DNA from: Candidatus Cloacimonadota bacterium | GTDB lineage: Bacteria; Cloacimonadota; Cloacimonadia; Cloacimonadales; TCS61 | DNA length: 6,761 bases | Assembly: GCA_023133395.1 (NCBI GenBank) | Contig: JAGLWO010000094.1 | Span: forward strand, 1-6,761 | Reading direction: 5' to 3' | Shown: positions 1 to 5,971 of the stretch, in pieces | How the letters are laid out: every line of letters begins with the position of its first letter | Numbering within the stretch: position 1 is the stretch's first letter | Translations under genes and position numbers: made by a program | Notes under the pieces: generated by a model | Database searches by the model: none | What the model was told of the DNA's origin: nothing | The model's input: the letters and a program-made list of their open reading frames with translations, nothing else

Positions 1-206
1 AAGAGCAGAAGCTGCAGCTTACGGGTCTTACCGACCTGGATAAAGCAGTTCAGGTAGGAAAAATAATGGGTGCAGATATGCTGATAGCCGGTGAACTATT
101 TGAGAAAGAAGAGTGCTTTGAACTATATGTGAAACTCCTGAATGTAAAAACAGCAGAAGTGCTGTCTGTAACTAAAACCAGAATTGATAAATCCCTGGGG
201 CTATGA
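1..206 (+). CDS. CsgG/LpoB-like lipoprotein-family protein, C-terminal fragment (5' end outside window)
   Basis: An open frame enters from the left edge (first full codon at 3) and ends at TGA 204-206, giving 67 residues with no start codon needed. The pattern L-T-G-L-T-D then A-V-Q-V-G-K, G-A-D-M-L-I-A-G and a final strand V-K-L-L-N-V-K-T-A-E-V-L-S is what I know from the nucleotide-binding-like domain of the CsgG/LpoB/FlgO group. In that group the invariant piece is a G-x-x-x-G-A-D-x-x-x-x-G block. Such proteins are usually outer-membrane or periplasmic lipoproteins, but the signal peptide would lie outside the window, so location is inferred from the family only. Codon choice (many CTG, GTG and GAG) is clearly different from the AT-rich gene downstream, so this is probably host background. 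The family call is from pattern memory and a short fragment; exact subfamily unknown. Confidence 0.65.
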   Translation, partial: EQKLQLTGLTDLDKAVQVGKIMGADMLIAGELFEKEECFELYVKLLNVKTAEVLSVTKTRIDKSLGL

Positions 207-346
207 TGATATAAGCAGGTCTTTTTTGAGAAAGGAAAACAATATATGAAATGTTATTAAACGAAGAGATGAAAATAATGTACTGCGATTTTCACAGTTG
301 ATTGAGCCATAATGTTGCCAAGCATCTATAAAAACAAAGGTAGATC

Positions 347-3300
347 ATGTTAGATATTACGGGTAAAGATATATGTGAACTTAGTGATAAAGATTTAAGA
401 TCACTAATAGGTCTTCTTTGTGAAGCTGAACTCCGTAGTCGTGGTTTGCCTACAGATGGAGTTACATGGGGTGGACATCAAAATGCCGCAGATGGTGGAT
501 TAGATGTTAGGGTTGAACTCAACCAAACTATACAATCTAATGGTTTTATTCCTCGAGCGCTTACTGGTTACCAAGTTAAATGCCAAGATATGCCACGCTC
601 TGAAATATTAAAAGAGATGAAAACTAAAGGTAAGCTGAGACCTGTAATCAAAGACTTTTTGAAAAAACATGGTGCATACATAATTGTAAGTAGCCAGGGC
701 TCAACTGCTGACAAGCCTTTAACAAACCGTAAGAAAGCAATGAAAGAAGCATTGTCAGATTTACCAAATGCATCCAATATTAAGCTCGATTTTTATGATA
801 GGAGTCGCATTGCAACTTGGGTTCGCAATCATCCATCGTTAATTTTATGGGTTCGAGAAAAAATTGGAAACCCTATATATGGATGGCATCCTTATGGAAA
901 TTGGGCTGATTCTCCTGGTGGCATTAAGGAAGAATACTTATTAGATGACACCTTGCGAATTCATGGTTATGGCTTGAAAACGACTGGATTATCTGCAATT
1001 GATGGCATAAATCATATTAGAAATTTGTTGAGGAGGTCAGGAACATCTATCCGTCTTATTGGATTATCTGGTGTTGGGAAAACTAGATTATTACAAGCAT
1101 TATTTGATAATCGTATTGGTCAAAGTGCATTAAATCAATCACATGTATTTTATTCAGATATTGGCGATGAACCTAAACCTATTCCTCTACACTTTGCTGA
1201 ACAACTATTAGCATTAGATACTCATTGCATCCTAGCTATTGATAATTGCCCACCAGAATTGCATTGTCAATTAACTAATATTTGCTCAAAATCAGAAAGC
1301 AAAATAAAATTGATAACGTTAGAATATGATATAAGAGAAAATCAACCTGAGAAAACTGAAGTAATTAGTTTAAAACCTTCATCAAATAATATTATTGAAA
1401 AAATTATCCAAAAACGTTTTAAATACATAAATAATATTGATACACATGCTGTTGCTGAATTCTCTGGAGGAAATGCACGAATTGCAATTGCTTTGGCCAA
1501 TACTTTCAAAAAAGGGGAAAATCTTTCGAGTTTAAGTGATGAATATTTATTCGAAAGATTGTTTTATCAAAGAAATACACAAAGTGAATCATTATTGAAA
1601 TCTGCAGAAGTTTGTTCACTTGTTTATTCCTTTAACTGTCAAACTGATGTTGGCTTAGATTCAGAACTTAAAATTCTTGCATCGTTATCTAACAATACAA
1701 TTGGTGATCTTTATTCTGATGTAGCTAAATTGAAAAGACGTGGTCTTGTTCAGCAACGAAGTATTTGGCGAGCTGTATTACCTCAAGCAATTGCCAATAG
1801 ACTTGCTCATCGAGCATTAGAAAATATTCCTCAAAACATATTATTAGAGGAATTTCATAAAGATAACTCAGGACGACTTTTAAAGTCTTTTTCAAGGCGA
1901 TTAAGTTATTTACATGAATGTGAAGCTGCCCAGAAAATTGTTACATTGTGGCTATCTGAAACAGGCATGCTAAAAGATATTAGTAATTTAAATGATATTG
2001 GTATTAGCATTCTTGTTAACATTACGCCAATAAAACCTGAAAAAGTTCTTTCTGCTATCGAAAGAGCTGCTGTTAAAAGTGAAACCGATTTTGTTTCTCG
2101 AAATAATAATAATTTTATCGAAATTACTCATTTATTACGATCTTTAGCTTATGATAAAGACTTATTCGAACGTTCAGCCAATCTACTTTGTAAATTTGCT
2201 TTAACAGAAGATATTAATGAAAATCATAATTCTATAAGGAATATGGTAAGAACTCTTTTCTTTATCTATCTTTCTGGAACTCATGCAACTGCAGAACAGA
2301 GATTAAATGTTATTCGAAAACTTATAGATTCAGGAGTTGAAGATAGGAAGCATTTGGCTATATCATTACTTAGTTCAACACTTAATACAAATCAATTCAT
2401 TTCACATTATGGTTTTACGTTTGGTGCAAGATCGAGAGATGATGGGTTTCATCCAACAACTTCTGAAGAGATTGAAAATTGGTTTGCTGTATTTATTGAT
2501 TATACTACACAACTTGCATGTTCCACTGATTCTATCGCGTCAAAAGCAAAAGACTTATTAGCTAAGAAATTCAATGGATTATGGACAACTGCTAGTATGT
2601 TTGATCAATTAGAAAACGCAGTATATAAAATTTCTCAAAAAGGCTCTTGGATAGAAGGATGGTTAGAGATAAAAAAGACCATACGTATTAAACAGGATAT
2701 AGATTTAGATATTTTATCACGCCTAAATAAACTTGAATGCTTTGTGAAACCACAAAGTTTGATTGATCGAGCCAGATTATTTGTAATAACTAAACATTGG
2801 AATTCTTTAGATTTCCTTGATAAAACCCATGACGAAAATGGCAAAGAAATAGACAGTTATTTGTTTGTTTATGAAGCTACAAGGTCTATTGGGAAGGAAG
2901 TTGCAAATGATGAAAAAATTTTCATCCTGCTGTTACCAGAATTATTTTCATATGAATATCATCGAATGTTTTATTTTGGTCAGGGTTTAGCAGATGAGTG
3001 TATAGATCCACAAAATATGTGGAAAACAATGAGAAATGAGTTATCGAAATTAGAACTTTTAGAAGCTAATGTTCAAATACTTCGAGGATTTCTAAATAGT
3101 CTTTATTCAAGAAGATCATCTCTTGTAGATAAATTACTAGATTCTGTAATTAATGATCCAATTTTAGCTTGTTATTTACCCACTCTTCAAACAAGCATTG
3201 AAATTGATGTAAGTGGATATAAAAGGCTAATAAAATCACTTAATCTTGGATCTGCACCAATTGAGCAATACAAAAATATTGGTTATGGAAGATCTCACGA

Positions 3301-4150
3301 AAATATCTGTGATAAAGATTTTGCAAATCTATTAATGATCGTTTCTGCCAAATCTAATGGGATACCAGTAGCTTTGGACATGATGACAATGAGGCTACAT
3401 GGACATAAAAAACCTTTAAACAATAGATTAACCTCATTGGGTCAAGAGTTAGTACTGAAAGTGAATTTCTCTGAGATTAAAAGAAATGATATGCAAAACT
3501 ATGAAATCATATCAATAATAGAATCTTGTTTTGAGAGTACATCAGCAAAAAAGAAAGCAAAATCTTTATGCCATCATGTTGTAAAAGCTTATGCAAATAA
3601 TAACATATTTTATTCAGATCTTGATGAAGTTTTAATTTCTATCGCAAGAGTCCAGCCTATAGTTATTATCGAAGTATTTCTTGAAGATGATACTATTTAT
3701 CATCAATTCACAAAAGATTTTTCATCCTACAATGATTCAATAACCAAACCCATTAATATGATTGACGATGACCTATTAATAAATTGGTGTGACGATAACC
3801 CTCAGGACAGATTTACCAAACTTGCAACTGTTATAATGCCTTTTAGAAGTAATGAAAAGAAAACTAAACTTGAATGGAAACCAATCGCTATAACAATGTT
3901 CGAAAATTCACCTGATCCCGTTTTGGTGTTAAATGCTTTTAAAACTAAATTCACACCAATGTCATGGTATGGTTCAAGAAAGGGAGTAATGAAAACACGA
4001 TTAATTCTGCTAACGGATTTAAAAGATCATGAGAACCCCTTAATATCAGAGTGGGCTTGCAATGAAGAAAAATTATTTCAACAAGAAATTGAGTCTATAC
4101 ACGAATTTGAGATGGAAAGAGAAGATAATCGATTAACTTCTTTTGAATAA
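347..4150 (+). CDS. Mrr-like nuclease / STAND NTPase fusion, Avs-like antiviral defence protein
   Basis: This 1267-residue protein has three parts. Residues 1-175 look like a PD-(D/E)XK nuclease of the Mrr type: a helix with E27, G-G-L-D ending at D53, and Q76-V-K78 in the place of E-x-K. The domain ends with a W-V-R-N-H-P type helix near 158-170. Residues 205-490 form a STAND ATPase: Walker A G-L-S-G-V-G-K-T at 239-246 (K245), Walker B I-L-A-I-D-N at 295-300 (D299), a sensor-like strand at 319-330, an NB-ARC GLPL-like block S-G-G-N-A-R-I-A at 373-380, and a winged-helix-like stretch near 450-487. Residues 500-1267 are long, mostly helical and unrecognised, the usual place of the ligand sensor. 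In known Avs proteins, binding of a conserved phage protein drives oligomerisation and switches on the nuclease; that role is inferred here. Start ATG 347 has AAAGG six bases upstream. The gene is far richer in A/T-ending codons than its neighbours, suggesting transfer. No frameshift is seen. Which Avs class, if any, is not settled; it is shorter than I recall for Avs1-4. Confidence 0.8.
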   Translation: MLDITGKDICELSDKDLRSLIGLLCEAELRSRGLPTDGVTWGGHQNAADGGLDVRVELNQTIQSNGFIPRALTGYQVKCQDMPRSEILKEMKTKGKLRPVIKDFLKKHGAYIIVSSQGSTADKPLTNRKKAMKEALSDLPNASNIKLDFYDRSRIATWVRNHPSLILWVREKIGNPIYGWHPYGNWADSPGGIKEEYLLDDTLRIHGYGLKTTGLSAIDGINHIRNLLRRSGTSIRLIGLSGVGKTRLLQALFDNRIGQSALNQSHVFYSDIGDEPKPIPLHFAEQLLALDTHCILAIDNCPPELHCQLTNICSKSESKIKLITLEYDIRENQPEKTEVISLKPSSNNIIEKIIQKRFKYINNIDTHAVAEFSGGNARIAIALANTFKKGENLSSLSDEYLFERLFYQRNTQSESLLKSAEVCSLVYSFNCQTDVGLDSELKILASLSNNTIGDLYSDVAKLKRRGLVQQRSIWRAVLPQAIANRLAHRALENIPQNILLEEFHKDNSGRLLKSFSRRLSYLHECEAAQKIVTLWLSETGMLKDISNLNDIGISILVNITPIKPEKVLSAIERAAVKSETDFVSRNNNNFIEITHLLRSLAYDKDLFERSANLLCKFALTEDINENHNSIRNMVRTLFFIYLSGTHATAEQRLNVIRKLIDSGVEDRKHLAISLLSSTLNTNQFISHYGFTFGARSRDDGFHPTTSEEIENWFAVFIDYTTQLACSTDSIASKAKDLLAKKFNGLWTTASMFDQLENAVYKISQKGSWIEGWLEIKKTIRIKQDIDLDILSRLNKLECFVKPQSLIDRARLFVITKHWNSLDFLDKTHDENGKEIDSYLFVYEATRSIGKEVANDEKIFILLLPELFSYEYHRMFYFGQGLADECIDPQNMWKTMRNELSKLELLEANVQILRGFLNSLYSRRSSLVDKLLDSVINDPILACYLPTLQTSIEIDVSGYKRLIKSLNLGSAPIEQYKNIGYGRSHENICDKDFANLLMIVSAKSNGIPVALDMMTMRLHGHKKPLNNRLTSLGQELVLKVNFSEIKRNDMQNYEIISIIESCFESTSAKKKAKSLCHHVVKAYANNNIFYSDLDEVLISIARVQPIVIIEVFLEDDTIYHQFTKDFSSYNDSITKPINMIDDDLLINWCDDNPQDRFTKLATVIMPFRSNEKKTKLEWKPIAITMFENSPDPVLVLNAFKTKFTPMSWYGSRKGVMKTRLILLTDLKDHENPLISEWACNEEKLFQQEIESIHEFEMEREDNRLTSFE

Positions 4151-4269
4151 TTAGGTTTGGGAAGTGCACTTTTGATATTCATGAGTCAATAACAAAATAT
4201 CTTTGACAGAAAAGATCGTTTCGCTTGGTTAAGATTTGTACTTTAGAGAATTGATAATGAGAGGGATAA

Positions 4270-4941
4270 ATGACTAACTATTACTCCTCAAAACTATCAT
4301 CATTAAATTTGCAGAAATGCTACGAAATAGCCCAACCCAGAGTTAAGCAGTACTTGGAAGCTGAAATAGAGTTTGTATTAAAGCACATCAACCTTTCCGA
4401 TAAAGTCCTGGAGCTTGGTTGCGGTTATGGCAGGGTCCTGCAAAAACTAATTGGTAAAGCAAATAAAATTGTGGGCATCGATACTTCGCAGGAGAGCATT
4501 CAACTTGCCCGGGAACTTATAAAAGATAATTCCCTGGAACTTTATGAAATGAATGCAGTAAACCTGGAATTTACTGATGGAGAGTTCGATGTGGTGCTCT
4601 GCATTCAAAACGGGATTTCAGCGTTTCATGTGGATAAACAAAAGCTCATTAAAGAAGCTGTCCGTGTATGCCGGAGCGAGGGAAAGGTTCTTTTTTCCAG
4701 TTATTCGGATAAATTCTGGGAACATCGTCTTGAGTGGTTTGAACTTCAGGCAGAGCATGGCTGTATTGGTGAGATAGATTACGATAAAACCGGAAATGGT
4801 GTTATTGTATGTAAAGATGGTTTCAGGGCAACCACGGTTTTATCTGATGAGTTTCTTTCATTTACTTCGGGTTTGAATGTTGTTACGGAAATTGTGGAAG
4901 TGGATAATTCGAGTATTTTTTGTGTGATGGGGGTGAGGTAG
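4270..4941 (+). CDS. class I SAM-dependent methyltransferase (Methyltransf_11/25-like)
   Basis: The 223-residue protein has the Rossmann-type methyltransferase core. Motif I is V-L-E-L-G-C-G-Y-G-R at 46-55, which binds S-adenosylmethionine. The acidic end of strand 2 is V-G-I-D at 68-71 (D71, ribose contact). Motif IV-like F-D-V-V-L-C-I-Q-N is at 106-114, and the post-core strand G-K-V-L-F-S-S is at 138-144. The length suits a small soluble stand-alone enzyme. The substrate cannot be read from sequence: there is no N-P-P-Y/D-P-P-Y motif of DNA amino-methyltransferases, so a small-molecule or peptide substrate is more likely. The start is supported by a GAGAGGG-type site at 4258-4265. It follows the STAND gene by 119 bases without a visible terminator, but codon use differs from that gene, so a shared operon is doubtful. 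The last 30 codons are repeated 780 bp downstream, and the TAG stop lies within the first bases of a repeat element. Confidence 0.85.
   Translation: MTNYYSSKLSSLNLQKCYEIAQPRVKQYLEAEIEFVLKHINLSDKVLELGCGYGRVLQKLIGKANKIVGIDTSQESIQLARELIKDNSLELYEMNAVNLEFTDGEFDVVLCIQNGISAFHVDKQKLIKEAVRVCRSEGKVLFSSYSDKFWEHRLEWFELQAEHGCIGEIDYDKTGNGVIVCKDGFRATTVLSDEFLSFTSGLNVVTEIVEVDNSSIFCVMGVR
4849..4941 (+). repeat. direct repeat, copy A: functional 3' end of the methyltransferase gene
   Basis: These 93 bases encode residues 194-223 plus the stop codon of the methyltransferase. They match 5629-5721 at a constant offset of 780 bases with 84 of 93 positions identical and no gaps. Homology begins abruptly at the GAG codon of E194; upstream of it the two sequences differ. 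Confidence 0.93.
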
Positions 4942-5124
4942 GGAATCCCTCTGCCAGTCTTCGCCAACCCGTCCTCCGCAGTAGCACAGCTACGGAGGGT
5001 GGAGGCTACGCCCTGACAGGCTGTCTCCCTTATGACTAAGGGAGAACATGAGAATATGTGAAAGAAGTTTCTTCCTGCATTTCTATGTTTCCCTTTCATT
5101 GAAAGGGAATTGCAAAGGATTCCA
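4941..5124. repeat. MITE-like palindromic element 1 (long form)
   Basis: The element starts with GGGAATCCCT, whose first G is the last base of the methyltransferase stop codon. It ends with AAGGATTCCA (5115-5124), an 8/10 inverted match to the start. Inside are a perfect 9-bp hairpin with loop TGAC (arms 5024-5032 and 5037-5045) and a second perfect 9-bp hairpin with loop ATT (arms 5089-5097 and 5101-5109). From about 5041 to 5124 it aligns with element 2 at 5544-5626. It differs from element 2 mainly by an extra GC-rich stretch of about 70 bases near its left end. No long T-run follows either hairpin, so a classical terminator is not supported. Confidence 0.7.
4951..5022. other. GC-rich hairpin insert within palindromic element 1
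   Basis: This stretch has no counterpart in element 2 and is markedly richer in G+C than everything around it. It contains a strong hairpin: CCTCCG 4973-4978 pairs with CGGAGG 4993-4998, and TAGC 4982-4985 pairs with GCTA 4989-4992 around loop ACA. A three-base CAG bulge (4979-4981) interrupts what would otherwise be a perfect 10-bp stem. It may be a second small repeat nested in the first; no coding function is seen. Confidence 0.55.
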
Positions 5125-5136
5125 AAAGGATAAATA

Positions 5137-5514
5137 ATGCCACGTATATTTAACACAGCTGCTTTAAAAGAACGACGAAGGGAATTAAGAAATAATCAGA
5201 CACTGGCAGAGAAAACGCTCTGGCAGAAGATTCACCGGAAACAGTTGAATGGTATCCAGTTTTACAGGCAGTATGGTATTGGTTCTTACATCGCAGATTT
5301 CTATGCACCGGCATTGAAGTTATGCATTGAGATCGACGGAGACCAGCATTACACAGAAACAGGCAAAGAATATGATGATGAACGAGATAATTATATCGCA
5401 TCTCTCAATATCGAAGTAATTCGCTTTAGAAACCGCGAAGTAATTGGAAATACAGACAAAATTGTAACAAAAATAAAGCATGAGATCAAGTTGATATTAG
5501 AGTCTAGGATGTAG
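5137..5514 (+). CDS. DUF559 domain protein, Vsr-like PD-(D/E)XK endonuclease family
   Basis: The 125-residue protein matches the DUF559 pattern along its whole length. The basic N-terminal helix has R-R-R-E-L-R-N-N at 13-20 and then A-E-K-T-L-W at 24-29 (E25). F-Y-R-Q-Y-G-I-G-S-Y-I-A-D-F-Y at 42-56 carries D54. The active-site strand I-E-I-D-G-D-Q-H is at 64-71 (E65, D67, H71), and E-V-I-R-F-R-N at 93-99 closes the core. The family shares its fold with Vsr mismatch endonucleases and some homing-type nucleases; cellular roles are mostly unproven. The start ATG 5137 has AGGA six bases upstream, immediately after palindromic element 1. The TAG stop lies inside the first bases of element 2. Because it stands alone between duplicated methyltransferase tails and paired repeats, a selfish or homing-like role is plausible but inferred. 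All expected catalytic positions appear intact. Confidence 0.88.
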   Translation: MPRIFNTAALKERRRELRNNQTLAEKTLWQKIHRKQLNGIQFYRQYGIGSYIADFYAPALKLCIEIDGDQHYTETGKEYDDERDNYIASLNIEVIRFRNREVIGNTDKIVTKIKHEIKLILESRM

Positions 5515-5626
5515 GGAATCCCTGCTAATCCCTTTTATCAAAAGGGATCATAAGATGCCGCAGAAAGAAATTCTTCTTGCTTTTCTATGTTTCCTTTTCA
5601 TTGAAAGGGAACTGCAAGGGATTCAA
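5514..5626. repeat. MITE-like palindromic element 2 (short form)
   Basis: It starts with the same GGGAATCCCT as element 1, again overlapping a stop codon (TAG 5512-5514 of the DUF559 gene). It ends with AGGGATTCAA (5617-5626), an 8/10 inverted match to its start. It holds a perfect 9-bp hairpin with loop ATC (arms 5528-5536 and 5540-5548). A second hairpin with loop ATT (arms 5591-5599 and 5603-5611) has one C-to-T change relative to element 1, turning a C-G pair into a U-G wobble, so the stem is kept. It lacks the GC-rich insert of element 1. Confidence 0.7.
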
Positions 5627-5628
5627 AA

Positions 5629-5721
5629 GAGTTTTTTTCGCTTACGTCAGGTTTGAATGTTGTTACGGAAATTGTAGAAGTGGATAATTCCAGTATTTTT
5701 TGTGTGATGAGGGTGAGGTAA
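5629..5721 (+). pseudogene. headless second copy of the methyltransferase C-terminus (repeat copy B)
   Basis: It encodes 30 residues and a stop in the same frame as residues 194-223 of the upstream methyltransferase. The differences are two L/F exchanges, one G-to-R, five silent third-base changes and a TAG-to-TAA stop change. No start codon or methyltransferase core precedes it; upstream sequence is palindromic element 2. The excess of silent changes means the two copies parted while both were under protein-level selection, so B is probably the remnant of a homologous gene end or the original 3' end, not a recent slip duplication. It is unlikely to be expressed as a protein. Confidence 0.85.
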
Positions 5722-5747
5722 AAACCATTACCTATGATGACCACCAT

Positions 5748-5788
5748 ATCGTCTCGATGCGGGAATAACAGGGTTCAATCGAGACGAT
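5748..5788. repeat. perfect 11-bp inverted repeat with 19-base spacer
   Basis: The left arm ATCGTCTCGAT (5748-5758) is the exact reverse complement of ATCGAGACGAT (5778-5788). The right arm also takes part in a second, shorter hairpin, so the two folds exclude each other. Confidence 0.85.
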
Positions 5789-5792
5789 TGAA
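5774..5792. repeat. 8-bp hairpin overlapping the right arm of the preceding inverted repeat
   Basis: TTCAATCG (5774-5781) pairs exactly with CGATTGAA (5785-5792) around loop AGA. It uses most of the bases of the right arm of the 5748-5788 repeat. Confidence 0.8.
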
Positions 5793-5817
5793 TCTTCGTG
5801 AGGAAACCCCCTCTTAT

Positions 5818-5836
5818 TCCCCCTTACGAAGGGGGA
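5818..5836. repeat. 8-bp G/C-run hairpin
   Basis: TCCCCCTT (5818-5825) pairs exactly with AAGGGGGA (5829-5836) around loop ACG. The sequence after it in either direction is A-rich or mixed, with no T-run, so a terminator call is not justified. Confidence 0.8.
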
Positions 5837-5866
5837 TAAATTGGAAATGTAGGTTTCGATTTTTCA

Positions 5867-5901
5867 TTCTTCGTCCCGAATACTTTCGGGACTACGAAGA
5901 A
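5867..5901. repeat. 14-bp bulged hairpin
   Basis: TTCTTCGT (5867-5874) pairs with ACGAAGAA (5894-5901), and CCCGAA (5875-5880) pairs with TTCGGG (5885-5890) around loop TACT. The only irregularity is a three-base ACT bulge on the right side. It is among the strongest folds in the window and would look alike on both strands. Confidence 0.85.
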
Positions 5902-5924
5902 CGGACCGAGCGAACCGTTTTATC

Positions 5925-5946
5925 GGCGTGTTGAGGACAACCCGCC
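5925..5946. repeat. short interrupted hairpin
   Basis: GGCG and GTTG (5925-5933) pair with CAAC and CGCC (5938-5946) around loop AGGA with a single T/C mismatch. It sits 25 bases beyond the stop codon of the minus-strand regulator and would be transcribed with it. Confidence 0.6.
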
Positions 5947-5971
5947 CTACAAAATATTTGGAAATCACGTC

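Larger units (their letters stand above)
4849..5721. mobile_element. putative DUF559-bearing insertion module bounded by duplicated gene tails
   Basis: The order is methyltransferase tail A, palindromic element 1, DUF559 gene, palindromic element 2, tail B. Exchange between the two 93-base tails would remove exactly 780 bases, including the DUF559 gene, and leave a complete methyltransferase frame ending in the tail B version. No transposase, integrase or clear target-site duplication is visible. If it is mobile, it would have to act through the DUF559 nuclease or by ordinary homologous recombination. The module reading is inference; the repeats themselves are directly visible. Confidence 0.4.
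5722..5971. other. gene-free, hairpin-rich spacer between convergent genes
   Basis: The 250 bases hold no supportable gene; the open frames crossing them have no ribosome site and no family pattern. They contain at least five stem-loops (listed separately) packed end to end, separated by short AT-rich pieces. This looks like several small repeat units inserted next to each other downstream of both flanking genes. Whether they stop transcription from either side cannot be told, because none is followed by a T-run. Confidence 0.7.

Noticed and set aside
250..300. Tiny frame starting ATG 250 (about 16 codons) before the STAND gene
   Set aside because: It has no well-placed ribosome site and no recognisable pattern; such frames are expected by chance.
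302..332. TTGAGC ... TATAAA as a promoter for the STAND gene
   Set aside because: The spacing is 19 bases, the -35 match is weak, and the transcript would begin on the ribosome site itself.
4203..4208. TTGACA as a -35 box for the methyltransferase gene
   Set aside because: No acceptable -10 box lies 16-18 bases downstream; the nearest candidate (TAAGAT, 4230) is about 21 bases away and matches poorly.
4779..5156. 125-codon minus-strand frame across the methyltransferase end and element 1
   Set aside because: It crosses an intergenic repeat and a gene on the opposite strand, has no family pattern, and is best explained as a shadow frame.
4270..5514. Restriction-modification pair formed by the methyltransferase and the DUF559 nuclease
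   Set aside because: The methyltransferase lacks DNA-methyltransferase catalytic motifs, and the DUF559 gene appears to be a later insertion after its stop codon.
4941..5721. CRISPR array or tandem repeat array
   Set aside because: Only two copies of each repeat exist, with unequal spacing and a gene between them.
5818..5901. Intrinsic terminators at the 5818 and 5867 hairpins
   Set aside because: Neither stem is followed by a T-run on either strand, so repeat elements are the safer reading.
5734..5934. Plus-strand frame through the hairpin cluster
   Set aside because: It runs across several palindromes, is low in normal protein character and has no ribosome site.
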